This document shows positions 49,358-60,289 of a DNA stretch of 64,000 nucleotides, piece by piece. Under the pieces are notes generated by a model. That model did not search any database and was not told the origin of the DNA. It saw only the letters and a program-made list of their open reading frames with translations. The stretch spans positions 186,001 to 250,000 of the forward strand of contig NZ_SPNJ01000004.1 of assembly GCF_004563925.1 (NCBI RefSeq), read 5' to 3'. A program made the translations under genes and the position numbers. Numbering within the stretch: the first letter of the stretch is position 1; every line of letters starts with the position of its first letter. This DNA is from Herbaspirillum sp. 3R11. GTDB lineage: Bacteria > Pseudomonadota > Gammaproteobacteria > Burkholderiales > Burkholderiaceae_D.

Positions 49358-50200
49358 TCAGACAAACGACACCGTCAGTCCCTGCAATGCGACGCCGGAA
49401 AACGCCGTGATCCAGGTCTGTCCGGCTTCCACCGGATAGGCATCGGTCCAGGTGCCGGTGGTAATGATTTCGCCGGCCTGCAGCGGTGCGAATTGCGGCT
49501 GAGTCTTGAGCAACTGATGCAAATGCCACAGCGCATGCAAAGGACTGTCGGCTTCGTCGTTGAAGAACCCGGCGGCGCGCAGCCGGCCGTTGCTGTCGGT
49601 GCTGCTCGACAGCGAGACGCTGGCGCTGGCCAGGATCTGCGGCAGGTTATGGCGCGTGGCCGACGACAGTACGTGCGGCTCGCCGATGATGAGCGTGCCG
49701 TGCAGGCCGAAGGCAGCAATCGAATCGGCCACCGTGAATTCCCAGTTGGCGAAGGGACAGGCGACGATCTCGAAACCGTGCGCCATCCATTCGATGCACT
49801 CGGCCAGTTCGTCGATGGTCGCGTCCGGCGATGGCGCCTGCCCGAGCTTGAAGACGATTTCCGGCTCGATACGAGGCTGCAACGCGCCCTTCAGGCATTG
49901 CTTGCCATGGTTGTCCTCGGCGTAGCGCACCGTGGAGTCGTAGATGTGCGCCCAGATCGGAATGCGCGCGTCATCGGTGACGCCGTATTTGTCCCAGGTC
50001 TTGTGCACGGTGAAGCCGATCTTGCGGCCGATCGGTTGTTCACCCTGGGCCACGCGAATGTCGATGATGCGACGCGCGATGTCGTAAGCATCGTCAACGG
50101 ACAACGGTTCGGAAGAGGACAGGAGCGGCAGCAGGCGTGTGTTTGCGCGGGCATCGAGGAGTTGATGCGCGTACCGACTGGCTTGGCTCGACATAAGCAT
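49358..50200 (-). CDS. 2-keto-4-pentenoate hydratase / 2-oxo-hepta-3-ene-1,7-dioate hydratase family (MhpD/HpaH type)
   Basis: The 280-residue protein of the fumarylacetoacetase-like fold has the metal-binding E-x-E of RIEPEIVFKL and GRKIGFTVHKTWDKYGV. C-terminal ITTGTWTDAYPVEAGQTWITAFSG is typical of HpaH/MhpD hydratases. They add water to dienoates in meta-cleavage pathways of aromatics. No aldolase or dioxygenase of such a pathway lies beside it, so it is an orphan here. I use the ATG at 50200; a GTG at 50215 and an ATG at 50194 are possible. Confidence 0.82.
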   Translation of the reverse strand: MLMSSQASRYAHQLLDARANTRLLPLLSSSEPLSVDDAYDIARRIIDIRVAQGEQPIGRKIGFTVHKTWDKYGVTDDARIPIWAHIYDSTVRYAEDNHGKQCLKGALQPRIEPEIVFKLGQAPSPDATIDELAECIEWMAHGFEIVACPFANWEFTVADSIAAFGLHGTLIIGEPHVLSSATRHNLPQILASASVSLSSSTDSNGRLRAAGFFNDEADSPLHALWHLHQLLKTQPQFAPLQAGEIITTGTWTDAYPVEAGQTWITAFSGVALQGLTVSFV

Positions 50201-50215
50201 GAGAGGCTCGCCCAC

Positions 50216-50459
50216 AAAGATAGTGATTAGCTATCCATTGTCGATGACGATTAATTTTTGCACAAGTGAAAATAAAGAAATCACAAGAAGATCACATGAA
50301 ATTCTTGGCAAATTTCTAATGAATTGACGAGATGACGAGACACTTTTCCGGCGCGGCAATCGTCCGGCCAAATGGTCAGGCCAATGTCAGTGTGAGCGAA
50401 AGTTGACGCAATTCAACAGCTGTTACCGGCAAACAGACGTGATACGGCGAATGGTGGAA
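50216..50459 (-). other. Intergenic region upstream of the hydratase gene
   Basis: About 290 bases lie between the hydratase start and the ruvB stop. No gene is seen. It should hold the hydratase promoter. The part at 50230-50340 is AT-rich, with A-tracts. Confidence 0.35.
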
Positions 50460-50489
50460 GAGTGTATTGGCGAGCCCGCCAGTACACTC
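50460..50489 (-). terminator. Hairpin downstream of ruvB, possible terminator
   Basis: GAGTGTA-TT-GGCG pairs with CGCC-AG-TACACTC around a 4-base loop (7 plus 4 pairs with a 2x2 internal loop), 15 bases after the ruvB stop. The minus-strand T-tract is weak; the plus strand has TTTT. Confidence 0.5.
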
Positions 50490-50504
50490 TTTTGCACAAG
50501 GAAA

Positions 50505-51560
50505 TCAACCGGCCCAAAGATCGCCGTTGGGACCGGTGCGCGGCGCCGTCACGCCGAAGTGGGTATACGCCAGCGGCGTCGCCACGCGGCCGCGCGGCGT
50601 GCGTTGCAGATAGCCTTGCTGGATCAGGTAAGGCTCCAGCACGTCTTCGATGGTGTCGCGCTCTTCACCGATTGCAGCGGCGAGGTTGTCGAGTCCGACC
50701 GGGCCGCCGTTGAATTTGAACAGCACCGCTTCAAGCAGCTTGCGGTCCATCACGTCAAAGCCGACCGGATCAACGTCGAGCATCACCAGTGCGGCGTCGG
50801 CCATGGCTTGCGTGATCCGGCCATTGCCTTTCACTTCCGCATAGTCGCGCACGCGACGCAGCAGACGATTGGCGATGCGCGGCGTGCCGCGGCTGCGCTT
50901 GGCGATTTCCAGCGCGCCTTCTTCGACGATGGGCGCATTCAGGAGGCCGGCGCTGCGCGTGACGATGCGCGCCAGTTCGGGCGGGGTGTAGAACTCCAGG
51001 CGTGCGACGATGCCGAAGCGGTCGCGCAGCGGATTGGTCAGCATGCCGGCGCGCGTGGTGGCGCCGACCAGCGTGAACGGTTGCAGGTCGAGGCGCACCG
51101 AACGCGCCGCCGGGCCTTCGCCGATCATGATGTCGATCTGGTAGTCCTCGAGCGCGGGATAGAGGATTTCTTCCACCACCGGCGACAGCCGGTGGATCTC
51201 GTCGATGAACAACACGTCGTTGGCTTCGAGATTGGTCAGCAGCGCCGCAAGGTCGCCCGCGCGCTCCAGCACCGGGCCGGAAGTCTGGCGCAGGTTGACG
51301 CCCATTTCGCGCGCGATGATGTGCGCCATGGTGGTCTTGCCGAGACCCGGTGGACCGAACAGCAAGGTGTGATCGAGCGCTTCGCCGCGCTGGCGCGCCG
51401 CCGAGATGAAGATCTCGAGCTGGCCGCGCACTTTTTCCTGGCCGACGTATTCGTCGAGCTGCTTGGGCCGCAGCGCGCGTTCGATTGCCTCCTCGTTGGC
51501 CGAAGCCGGCGTGGCGGCGATGATGCGTTGTTCGGAAAAGTCGTCGGTCTGGATGCTCAT
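50505..51560 (-). CDS. ruvB: Holliday junction branch-migration ATPase RuvB
   Basis: The 351-residue AAA+ ATPase has Walker [16 protein letters not shown] at about 68, Walker [18 protein letters not shown], sensor [21 protein letters not shown] and the C-terminal winged helix ([18 protein letters not shown] segment and [16 protein letters not shown]). It drives branch migration with RuvA. It follows ruvA with an 11-base gap. No ruvC lies directly beside ruvA, because a gene on the opposite strand intervenes. Confidence 0.98.
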   Translation of the reverse strand: MSIQTDDFSEQRIIAATPASANEEAIERALRPKQLDEYVGQEKVRGQLEIFISAARQRGEALDHTLLFGPPGLGKTTMAHIIAREMGVNLRQTSGPVLERAGDLAALLTNLEANDVLFIDEIHRLSPVVEEILYPALEDYQIDIMIGEGPAARSVRLDLQPFTLVGATTRAGMLTNPLRDRFGIVARLEFYTPPELARIVTRSAGLLNAPIVEEGALEIAKRSRGTPRIANRLLRRVRDYAEVKGNGRITQAMADAALVMLDVDPVGFDVMDRKLLEAVLFKFNGGPVGLDNLAAAIGEERDTIEDVLEPYLIQQGYLQRTPRGRVATPLAYTHFGVTAPRTGPNGDLWAG

Positions 51561-51571
51561 GATTTACGTGT

Positions 51572-52150
51572 TCAGGCTTTGGACAATGCTTTCAGCGCGT
51601 GCTTGATGCCGTCGGAGACGCTGGCGTCGGCCGGCACCTGCTTCAGCGCCAGGGTCGCTTCCTTGTCGGAATAACCGAGCGCCAGCAAGGCATTGAGGAT
51701 ATCCGAAGTGGCATCGTGGCGCACCGCGCCGCCGACCACACCGAGGTCGGCGCCGAGCTTGCCCTTGAGTTCGAGCAGCAGGCGTTCGGCGGTCTTCTTG
51801 CCGATGCCGGGGACTTTGGTGAGACGGCCGGCTTCTTGCAGCGTCACGGCTTGCGCCAGGTCGCTGACCGACATGCCGGACAGAATCGACAGCGCCGTGC
51901 GCGCGCCGACGCCGGAAATCTTGATCAGCTCCTTGAAGGTGTTGCGTTCTTCGGCGCTGCCGAAGCCGAACAGCACGTGGGCGTCTTCACGGATCGCCAG
52001 GTGGGTCAGCAACACCACTTTTTCGCCGAGGCCGGGCAAATTGTAGAAGGTGCTCATCGGCACGCCGACTTCATATCCGACGCCGTTGCAGTCGACCAGC
52101 AATTGCGGGGGATTTTTTTCGAGCAGGATTCCGGAGAGGCGACCGATCAT
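51572..52150 (-). CDS. ruvA: Holliday junction DNA-binding protein RuvA
   Basis: From the ATG at 52150 ([16 protein letters not shown]) the 192-residue protein has the OB-fold start and the HhH pairs [18 protein letters not shown] and [20 protein letters not shown]. The C-terminal domain (about 145-192) contacts RuvB. The longer open frame to 53587 on this strand is an antisense shadow of DUF808 and ruvC. The promoter for ruvAB must lie in 52151-52315 or further upstream in the antisense region. Confidence 0.97.
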   Translation of the reverse strand: MIGRLSGILLEKNPPQLLVDCNGVGYEVGVPMSTFYNLPGLGEKVVLLTHLAIREDAHVLFGFGSAEERNTFKELIKISGVGARTALSILSGMSVSDLAQAVTLQEAGRLTKVPGIGKKTAERLLLELKGKLGADLGVVGGAVRHDATSDILNALLALGYSDKEATLALKQVPADASVSDGIKHALKALSKA

Positions 52151-52315
52151 GATGGGCAGGTATCGAAAGGTGAGTCGAAAAAGGATTATCGAATGATACA
52201 GTACTGTTCGGATAAACAGTATATGAATCCGCCATGGCAGCCTCTGCGCTTGCCTTGAAGCGCCTTGCCGGGCTATCGTCTGGCCTTCACGCACCAACAA
52301 CCACGCAAGGATCCC

Positions 52316-53230
52316 ATGGCAGGCAGCAGCTTTTTCGCATTGATCGACGACATCGCCGGCATCCTCGACGACGTCTCCGCCATGACCAAGGTCGCCGCCA
52401 AGAAGACCGCCGGCGTGCTCGGCGACGATCTGGCGCTCAATGCGCAGCAGGTGTCCGGCGTCAACGCCGACCGCGAACTGCCGGTGGTGTGGGCGGTGGC
52501 GGTGGGCTCGCTGAAGAACAAGGCGATCCTGGTGCCGGCCGCGCTGGCGATCAGCGCCTTCGCGCCGTGGGCGGTGACGCCACTGCTGATGCTGGGCGGC
52601 GCCTTCCTGTGCTTTGAGGGCTTCGAGAAGCTGGCGCACAAGTATCTGCCGCACGAAGAAGAACATCACGACGCCGCTGCAGCCCAACCCGAAGCCGCGG
52701 AAAGCGAACAGGACAAGATCAAGGGCGCCGTCCGCACCGACTTCATCCTGTCGGCGGAAATCATCGCCATCACGCTGGGCACGGTCGCCGGCGCGCCGTT
52801 GCAGCAGCAGATCACGGTATTGGTCGGCATCGCGCTGATCATGACGGTCGGCGTCTACGGCGTGGTCGCCGGCATCGTCAAGATCGACGACGGCGGCCTG
52901 TACCTGCTGCGTACCGGTGGCAAATTCGCACAGCGTATCGGTCGCGCCATCCTGGTGGCGGCGCCTTACATGATGAAGAGCCTGACCGTGATCGGCACGG
53001 TGGCGATGTTCATGGTCGGCGGCGGGATCCTGACGCACGGCTTGGCGCCGGTGCATCACTGGATCGCCGACGTCAGCGCACCTCTGGCGGCGCTGCCGGC
53101 CATCGGCGGCTTGTTGTCGGTATTGGCGCCGTCGGTACTGGATGCGGTATTCGGCGTGATTGCCGGCGCGGTGGTGTTGCTGCTGGTGACGGTGGTGAAA
53201 CGCGTACTGAATATCTTCAGGAAAAATTAA
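52316..53230 (+). CDS. DUF808 family membrane protein (YedI-like)
   Basis: From the ATG at 52316 ([16 protein letters not shown]) the 304-residue protein matches YedI/DUF808: [30 protein letters not shown] near the start, then several membrane helices and [22 protein letters not shown]. Function unknown; inner membrane. A His/Glu-rich loop ([18 protein letters not shown]) between helices is notable. It lies antisense between ruvA and ruvC, and its TAA stop overlaps the ruvC TAA in the shared TTAA at 53227-53230. Confidence 0.88.
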   Translation: MAGSSFFALIDDIAGILDDVSAMTKVAAKKTAGVLGDDLALNAQQVSGVNADRELPVVWAVAVGSLKNKAILVPAALAISAFAPWAVTPLLMLGGAFLCFEGFEKLAHKYLPHEEEHHDAAAAQPEAAESEQDKIKGAVRTDFILSAEIIAITLGTVAGAPLQQQITVLVGIALIMTVGVYGVVAGIVKIDDGGLYLLRTGGKFAQRIGRAILVAAPYMMKSLTVIGTVAMFMVGGGILTHGLAPVHHWIADVSAPLAALPAIGGLLSVLAPSVLDAVFGVIAGAVVLLLVTVVKRVLNIFRKN

Positions 53231-53769
53231 CCGACCAGACGACCGCCACGCATGCGCAGGCCTTTCTTGGCCAGCTCCGGCGCCAGTCCGCCAAGTGCGT
53301 TGAGAATCTCGCCGCTGTGCGCATGGCAGATCGCCACACCGAGCGCATCGGCCGCATCGGTGCCCGGCAAACCCGGCAGCGCCAGCAAGCGCTGCACCAT
53401 ATCCTGCACCTGCTGCTTCTGCGCCTTGCCGTGACCGGCGACGGCCTGCTTGACCTGCAGCGCGGTGTATTCCGCCACTTGCAGATCGGCCTGCACCAGC
53501 GCACAGATCGCCGCGCCGCGGGCCTGGCCGAGCAACAAGGTGGATTGCGGATTGACGTTGACGAAGACTTTTTCGATTGCCGCGCAATCGGGCGCGTACG
53601 TCTGGATGACCTCACCAACGCTGGCCAGGATGACCTTGAGCCGCTGCGGCAAATCGCCATCCGGCGTCTTGATGGTGCCGGAAGCGATATAGGTGAGCTT
53701 GCTGCCCTGCTTGTGGATCACGCCAAAGCCGGTGGTGCGCAAGCCGGGGTCGATGCCGATAATTTTCAT
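53227..53769 (-). CDS. ruvC: Crossover junction endodeoxyribonuclease RuvC
   Basis: From the ATG at 53769 ([18 protein letters not shown]) the 180-residue resolvase has the catalytic Asp in GIDPGLR, Glu in IEKVFVN, and the C-terminal Asp pair in [16 protein letters not shown]. All acidic residues are present. It cuts Holliday junctions bound by RuvAB. Unlike the usual ruvCAB cluster, a convergent gene separates it from ruvA. A frame up to 53826 is only an extension. Confidence 0.97.
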   Translation of the reverse strand: MKIIGIDPGLRTTGFGVIHKQGSKLTYIASGTIKTPDGDLPQRLKVILASVGEVIQTYAPDCAAIEKVFVNVNPQSTLLLGQARGAAICALVQADLQVAEYTALQVKQAVAGHGKAQKQQVQDMVQRLLALPGLPGTDAADALGVAICHAHSGEILNALGGLAPELAKKGLRMRGGRLVG

Positions 53770-53822
53770 GCAGACACAATGTGAGTTAATCGTTTCAGAA
53801 GAAGATCCGGGACGGCCGACAA

Positions 53823-55013
53823 TCAACGCCCCTTGACCACCTTCACTATTTTCCAGTCGCCGCCCTGCGCTTCATATACGGTAAACACCGGATCATTCAG
53901 ATTGCCTTCCCGGTCAAATGAAATGACGCCGGTCAGTCCCTTGAATTTTTCCGCATGCAGCGTGTCGATCAGCTTGCGTGGATCGGCGGAATTTCCCAGC
54001 CGGATCGCTTCGCCCACCATCAGCACCGCATCATAGGCGCGCAAGCTGCTGACGTCGATATAGGATGAAGAAAATCGCGCAACATAGCTCTTTTCAAAGT
54101 TCTTCCATCCCGGCAGTTTATCTCGTTGCTGGTCGGACTCCAGCGTAAAAATATTGCCGGCGCCGTTGACCTGATTCAGGAAGTTCTGGTTGTTCATGCC
54201 GTTCATTGCATTCAGGAAGCGCGTCTTCACGCCCAGCCGCTTGGCGCTCGCGATCATGTTGGCGGCCTGCAGATGCGTGCCGCCCCAGAATATCGCATCC
54301 GCCCTGCTCTCCTTGATATCGGCCAGCGCCTGGTTGAAATCGGAGGTCTTGTCGCTGACCGAATAGCGGCCAAGCAAGAGCCCGCCGGCTTTCCGGAAGC
54401 CTTCGCTGAACTGATCCGCCATGGCCATGCCCGACGGCGTCTTGTCGTCGATCACCGCCATGCGATCAACCTTGAGGTCGCCGTACACATAGTGCCCGAA
54501 AAGAATGCCGCCCTGTTCGCTGTGGCCGAACATGCGAAACGTGTTGTCGTAGCCGAGCTGCGTGAATTTGTGGTTGGTGGCGCCGACCGAGATGTGCGGA
54601 AGGCGCGCCGCGTGGACCTGTTCTGCGGTGGCGATGCAGACCGTCGAACTGTGGCAGATGAGCGCCGCGGGATTTTTCTTCAGCAGATAATCAGTCGCCA
54701 GCTTGCCGGCGTTGGCGTCGAAACGATCGTCTTGCGGAACCAGTTCAAAGACCACCCTGGCGTTGTTGGCCTTGACGACTTTCTTGTTCAGCTCTTCGAT
54801 CGCCAGTTGCGCGCCATTGATCATGCTGACGCCGCGCGCTTGATTGGAGCCGCTGAGGGGTGCCAGAAAGCCGATAAAAACCTTGGCCTCCTGCGCCAAA
54901 CCCGGCACAGGAACCAGGCCGACTCCGGACCAGAACAGCTGCAGAAGCACGCCGATGCGCCACGCCGGACAACGAGGACGCCTGCTGCGAAACGACGGAA
55001 ACGGACGGATCAT
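53823..55013 (-). CDS. LivJ-type periplasmic binding protein, orphan, third copy
   Basis: The 396-residue protein has an N-terminal region with many Arg/Pro and a hydrophobic core ([23 protein letters not shown]). A Peripla_BP_6 domain follows: [59 protein letters not shown]. It is more distant from the tandem pair at 46511-48854 but of the same family. There are no importer genes nearby. It separates purH from ruvC, with only 53 bases to ruvC on the same strand, so ruvC may be transcribed from it. Confidence 0.88.
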   Translation of the reverse strand: MIRPFPSFRSRRPRCPAWRIGVLLQLFWSGVGLVPVPGLAQEAKVFIGFLAPLSGSNQARGVSMINGAQLAIEELNKKVVKANNARVVFELVPQDDRFDANAGKLATDYLLKKNPAALICHSSTVCIATAEQVHAARLPHISVGATNHKFTQLGYDNTFRMFGHSEQGGILFGHYVYGDLKVDRMAVIDDKTPSGMAMADQFSEGFRKAGGLLLGRYSVSDKTSDFNQALADIKESRADAIFWGGTHLQAANMIASAKRLGVKTRFLNAMNGMNNQNFLNQVNGAGNIFTLESDQQRDKLPGWKNFEKSYVARFSSSYIDVSSLRAYDAVLMVGEAIRLGNSADPRKLIDTLHAEKFKGLTGVISFDREGNLNDPVFTVYEAQGGDWKIVKVVKGR

Positions 55014-55095
55014 CGGCAGCCTCCAACGAGAGAAAGTGATCTCTCATTATCCGCCGAAGAATTGCATCAATGACAACATCGGACCGTATCCTCCG

Positions 55096-55128
55096 CAAAA
55101 AACAACAAGCCCGGCACGTGCCGGGCTT
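55096..55128 (-). terminator. Rho-independent terminator of purH
   Basis: AAGCCCGGCACGTGCCGGGC plus TT (55107-55128) is a perfect palindrome. On the minus strand it is followed by GTTGTTTTTT (complement of 55097-55106). It lies about 40 bases after the purH stop. Confidence 0.85.
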
Positions 55129-55168
55129 GGATGCGGTGTTACAGCGTCAAGGAACGCTCAGCTGCAGA

Positions 55169-56740
<1,572 letters not shown>

Positions 56741-56841
56741 GATGGCATGAAGGAGGAGAAGAACTGCGTGGATGAAGGAATTCGGTGACGGTGTGGATGT
56801 AGCCGGCGATACGCTTTCAGGCGTACCGCCGCGTGCAAGTG

Positions 56842-57075
56842 TTACAGCAAGCCGTGCTGCTGCAATTTCTTGCGCAGGGTATTGCGATTGATGCCGAGAA
56901 TTTCTGCAGCTTGCGACTGATTGCCGTCGGCGCGCGCCATCACTGCTTCGAAGATCGGTTTCTCGACCGTCAAAACAACCATGTCATAGACATTCGATGG
57001 CAGCTGCTCGCCCAGGTCCTTGAAATACTTGTCAAGGCTCTTCCTGACGACATCCTCGATACTTTCTTTACTCAT
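56842..57075 (-). CDS. fis: Fis-family DNA-binding protein
   Basis: The 77-residue protein is the short betaproteobacterial Fis form. Its C-terminal helix-turn-helix reads [26 protein letters not shown], and [19 protein letters not shown] forms the dimer helix region. It bends DNA and modulates rRNA, recombination and many promoters. dusB lies 162 bases upstream on the same strand, as in E. coli dusB-fis, but here a long palindrome fills the gap. Confidence 0.95.
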   Translation of the reverse strand: MSKESIEDVVRKSLDKYFKDLGEQLPSNVYDMVVLTVEKPIFEAVMARADGNQSQAAEILGINRNTLRKKLQQHGLL

Positions 57076-57110
57076 TACGTGCTACTTCTGTTCTTTTTAG
57101 TGTTGATCAA

Positions 57111-57217
57111 TAAGAGCAGCCAACAAAACGCCGCTGGCGGCGTTGCTTCTCCTAGCCGTACTTTCGTACTGTCTTCGTCGGCGCGCCTTGCCATCGACGT
57201 TTTGTTGGCTGCTCTAA
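57111..57217. repeat. Three-tier palindromic element between dusB and fis
   Basis: Outer arms AGAGCAGCCAACAAAACG (57113-57130) and CGTTTTGTTGGCTGCTCT (57198-57215) pair perfectly over 18 bases. Inside are GGCGGCG/CGCGCC pairs and an apical GTAC-TTTC-GTAC (57158-57169), which on the minus strand is GTAC-GAAA-GTAC, a GNRA-capped hairpin. The layout matches the element at 12052-12174. In the dusB-fis mRNA it would form a long stable stem that could attenuate or process the fis transcript. Confidence 0.8.
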
Positions 57218-57237
57218 GCCTTCGAACCCGCCTGCAG

Positions 57238-58254
57238 CTACGCTGCCAGCGCCTCTCCGGCAATCCCGTATTGTAACCGCTCGCCATATGCCGCCTGCGA
57301 TTCAAAGAAATCGCGCACTGCGTTCCATTGCAGCTGGCAATCCTCGAGGCGGTTCATGCGTTGCCGGAATTGTTCCCCCTCCGGCAGATCGCGGACATAC
57401 CATCCGATGTGCTTGCGCGCCGTGCGTACGCCGAGATACTCGCCGTAAAACGCGTAGTGCGCCTGCAGATGTTCCAGCATCAGTTCCTGCACTTCGGCCA
57501 CCATCGGCGCCGGCAGATGCGTGCCGGTGCGCAGGAAGTGGTCGATTTCACGGAAGATCCACGGCCGTCCCTGCGCCGCGCGGCCGATCATGACGGCGTC
57601 GGCGCCGGTCACCGCCAGCACGTGTTTTGCGCGCTCGGGCGTGGTGATGTCGCCGTTGGCGACCACCGGGATCTTCACGGCCGCCTTGACGGCGGCAATC
57701 GTTTCGTACTCGGCTTCGCCGCTGTAGCCGTCGGCGCGTGTGCGGCCGTGCAGCGTCAGCATGGCGATGCCGCTTTGTTCGGCCATGGCGGCGATGGCCA
57801 GGGCGTTCTTGTTTTCACGATTCCAGCCGGTGCGGAATTTCAGCGTTACCGGCACATCGACCGCATTGACGACCGCGTCGAGAATCTGCCCCACCAGCTT
57901 TTCGTTCTGCAACAGGGCCGAACCGCACCAGCTGTTGCACACCTTCTTGACCGGACAACCCATGTTGATGTCGATGATCTGCGCGCCGCGATCGACATTG
58001 TGTTTGGCGCAATCGGCCAACATGGCGGGATCGGCGCCGGCGATCTGCACTGCCTTCGGCTCCATCTCGCCGTCGTGGTTGGTACGGCGCGAGGTCTTCT
58101 CGCTTTGCCACAGGCGCGGATCCGAGGCCGCCATTTCCGACACGGCGTAACCCGCCCCCAGTTGCTTGCACAACTGGCGGAAAGGCCGATCCGTCACACC
58201 AGCCATCGGAGCGACGAAAACGTTATTGCGCAGGGAATGCGGGCCGATATTCAC
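57238..58254 (-). CDS. dusB: tRNA-dihydrouridine synthase B
   Basis: The 338-residue flavoenzyme has NVFVAPMAGVTDRPFR at the start, DINMGCPVKKVC with the catalytic Cys region, LTLHGRTRADGYSG, and GADAVMIGRAAQGRPWIFREI. It reduces uridines in tRNA to dihydrouridine. The C-terminal helical domain (HIGWYVRDLPEGEQFRQRMN) is complete. It lies upstream of fis as in enterobacteria. An element with long arms separates the two genes. Confidence 0.96.
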   Translation of the reverse strand: MNIGPHSLRNNVFVAPMAGVTDRPFRQLCKQLGAGYAVSEMAASDPRLWQSEKTSRRTNHDGEMEPKAVQIAGADPAMLADCAKHNVDRGAQIIDINMGCPVKKVCNSWCGSALLQNEKLVGQILDAVVNAVDVPVTLKFRTGWNRENKNALAIAAMAEQSGIAMLTLHGRTRADGYSGEAEYETIAAVKAAVKIPVVANGDITTPERAKHVLAVTGADAVMIGRAAQGRPWIFREIDHFLRTGTHLPAPMVAEVQELMLEHLQAHYAFYGEYLGVRTARKHIGWYVRDLPEGEQFRQRMNRLEDCQLQWNAVRDFFESQAAYGERLQYGIAGEALAA

Positions 58255-58404
58255 AGGTCGTTGGACGGTGCGGTCGTGTGGTTGCTGGGGAAGGGCGCTA
58301 TTTTAGCGCGATTGGTCCTGCGCCCCAACAAGAATCGGTCTTGCAGCGCAGCGGCGACAACATATTGCCGAAGCGACAAGAATTGCCGCCCGACAGAACG
58401 AGAC

Positions 58405-59085
58405 TTAGCGATCCACTTCGTCAAGCACATCCGCCGACAAATGGGCCACATCGGCCCATTGCGTGATGTGCAGGCGCTCGCCGTCCCACTGCATGCGGTT
58501 GATGCCGGCGTTGAAGATGTCGAAGTCGCGCGCGTGCGCGAAGCCGGTCTGGCGCGACCAGCGATAGATGCATTCAAGCACGCCGCCGTGGGTGACGATG
58601 GCGATCTTGCGGTGCTGCCGGCTGTTGCTGTGGCGGATCAGGCGCGTGACCGCACCGACGGCGCGCTCGGAGAATTCGCGCATGGTCTCTGCGACGCGTT
58701 CGCCGGCCGGATAGCGTGCATCGAGTTCGCGTGCTTTCCAGGCGGCGTAGTCTTGCGGATAGCGTTGCGCGATGTCGTGATGCTGCAGGCCTTCGAAGCC
58801 GCCGTAGCAACGCTCGCGCAAGGCTTCATCGATGTGCACGTCCTTGCCCTGCAGCGTGGCAACCGCTTGCGCCGTATCGCGCGCACGTTGCAGGTCACTG
58901 GCGTAGATCGCGTCGAGCGGCTCGTTGCCGAGCGCCCGACCCAGCGCCGCCGCCTGCCGCTGCCCTTCGGCGTTGAGCGGAATGTCGATGTGGCCTTGCA
59001 GCCGTTTGTCGACGTTCCAGTCGGTTTCACCGTGGCGGATCAGCAGGATGTCAGTCGTGGTGTGCGTGGCGGGCGTGGCAGTCAT
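58405..59085 (-). CDS. Histidine phosphatase superfamily protein (GpmB/CobC-like)
   Basis: The 226-residue protein has the phosphohistidine motif LIRHGETDWNVDKRLQGHIDIPL and the second His in VTHGGVLECIYRW. In older annotation it is called phosphoglycerate mutase, but this clade covers broad phosphatases. The body has GFEGLQHHDIAQRYP. Substrate not clear. It lies 150 bases downstream of dusB on the minus strand and 8 bases downstream of a YbhB-type gene, so it is in an operon with it. Confidence 0.88.
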   Translation of the reverse strand: MTATPATHTTTDILLIRHGETDWNVDKRLQGHIDIPLNAEGQRQAAALGRALGNEPLDAIYASDLQRARDTAQAVATLQGKDVHIDEALRERCYGGFEGLQHHDIAQRYPQDYAAWKARELDARYPAGERVAETMREFSERAVGAVTRLIRHSNSRQHRKIAIVTHGGVLECIYRWSRQTGFAHARDFDIFNAGINRMQWDGERLHITQWADVAHLSADVLDEVDR

Positions 59086-59092
59086 GGCGATG

Positions 59093-59734
59093 TTACTTGA
59101 TCAGGTCGGGATTGAGCGTGTACGTGCCGGTGATGGCGGCCTGCGCCAGCACATGGCCTTGCAGTGCGTTGTGCACGTCGGTGCCGGTGAACTTGCCCGT
59201 GACGGTCAGTTGTTCCTGGTCGATGGCGTACAGCGTGAAGATGTAACGGTGCGCGATCGCGTCGTTCCACGGCGGGCAGGGGCCGTCGTAACCGAAGTAG
59301 TCGCCGCTCATGTCGCCATCGCCGGCGAACCAGCTGGTGTAATCGTTGAGGCCGTGGCGCGCGCCCGACAGCGGATCGCCGGGGATCGCCGGACCGGCCT
59401 TGCCGCGCGTGGTGACGGCGCTGCTGAATTGCCCCGCAGCCAGTTCGGCGACGCCGGCCGGAATATCGACCAGCGTCCAGTGGAAGAAATCAACGCGCGG
59501 CAGATCGGCCGGCACGGTCTTGCCTTCCTGGTTGACGTCGTCGCCGCGCGACGGTACGTCAGGATCGTGGACCACCAGCACCAGCGACTTGGTTCCTGGA
59601 GGCAGATCGCTCCAGGCCAGGTGCGGGTTTTTGTTGGACGACAGGGCTACGTGGTTTTTGGGATCGGATACGGCAAAGGCGAATTCGCCCGGAATGACTG
59701 CGCCGTCCTGAAAAGAATCGCTCCAGAGTTTCAT
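59093..59734 (-). CDS. YbhB/YbcL family (PEBP, Raf-kinase-inhibitor-like) protein
   Basis: The 213-residue protein has the PEBP fold marks HLAWSDLPPGTKSLVLVVHDPDVPS, FHWTLVDIPAGVAELA and GYDGPCPPWNDAIAHRYIFTLYAID. These bind phospholipid-like anions; the bacterial role is unknown. No signal peptide is visible, so it is cytoplasmic. It begins a two-gene unit with the phosphatase. The C-terminal segment QAAITGTYTLNPDLIK is normal. Confidence 0.9.
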   Translation of the reverse strand: MKLWSDSFQDGAVIPGEFAFAVSDPKNHVALSSNKNPHLAWSDLPPGTKSLVLVVHDPDVPSRGDDVNQEGKTVPADLPRVDFFHWTLVDIPAGVAELAAGQFSSAVTTRGKAGPAIPGDPLSGARHGLNDYTSWFAGDGDMSGDYFGYDGPCPPWNDAIAHRYIFTLYAIDQEQLTVTGKFTGTDVHNALQGHVLAQAAITGTYTLNPDLIK

Positions 59735-59811
59735 GTGTGCTCTCCTTTGAAAATCAACCTGCTATTGAATGCCATCAAATGCCTGGGAATATCGTCAGAC
59801 CGCTACTGGTC

Positions 59812-60258
59812 TCATTTACCGCCGACCTGCAGCCAGAATGTAACGGGCCCGTCATTGGTCAGCGAGACCTGCATGTCGGCGCCGAAACGGCCGGTCTCGA
59901 CCACGCCGTGGCGAGCTTTCGCCTGCGTAACGAAATGGTCGAACAGTTGCTTGCCTTCCGCCGGCGGTGCAGCCGGCGTGAACGACGGCCGCGTACCGGA
60001 GCGGGTGTCGGCCGCCAACGTGAATTGCGGCACCAGCAGCAAGCCGCCCTGCACGTCGATCACGCTGCGGTTCATCTTGCCGGCGTCGTCGGCAAACACG
60101 CGATAGGCCAACAGCTTGGTCAGCAGCGCGTCGGCTTCCTTGACGGTGTCGCCGCGTTCAGCGCAGACCAGCACCATCAGGCCGGAGCCGATGGCGCCGA
60201 CTTGCTCGCCTTCCACTACGACATCAGCTTTGCGGACTCGTTGCAACAATCCGATCAT
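59812..60258 (-). CDS. dtd: D-aminoacyl-tRNA deacylase
   Basis: From the ATG at 60258 ([17 protein letters not shown]) the 148-residue protein has [24 protein letters not shown] and the C-terminal [14 protein letters not shown]. The family motifs are SQFTL (PQFTL here) and NxGPVT. It clears D-amino acids from tRNA. It follows tyrS by 31 bases, so the two are co-transcribed. Confidence 0.96.
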   Translation of the reverse strand: MIGLLQRVRKADVVVEGEQVGAIGSGLMVLVCAERGDTVKEADALLTKLLAYRVFADDAGKMNRSVIDVQGGLLLVPQFTLAADTRSGTRPSFTPAAPPAEGKQLFDHFVTQAKARHGVVETGRFGADMQVSLTNDGPVTFWLQVGGK

Positions 60259-60289
60259 GACGCTGCCACTGTCGCTATTGTTGTAGCTG

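Noticed and set aside
51572..53587. Long minus-strand frame (671 codons) ending as ruvA
   Set aside because: Only the last 192 codons match RuvA. The upstream part is antisense to the DUF808 gene and overlaps ruvC out of frame.
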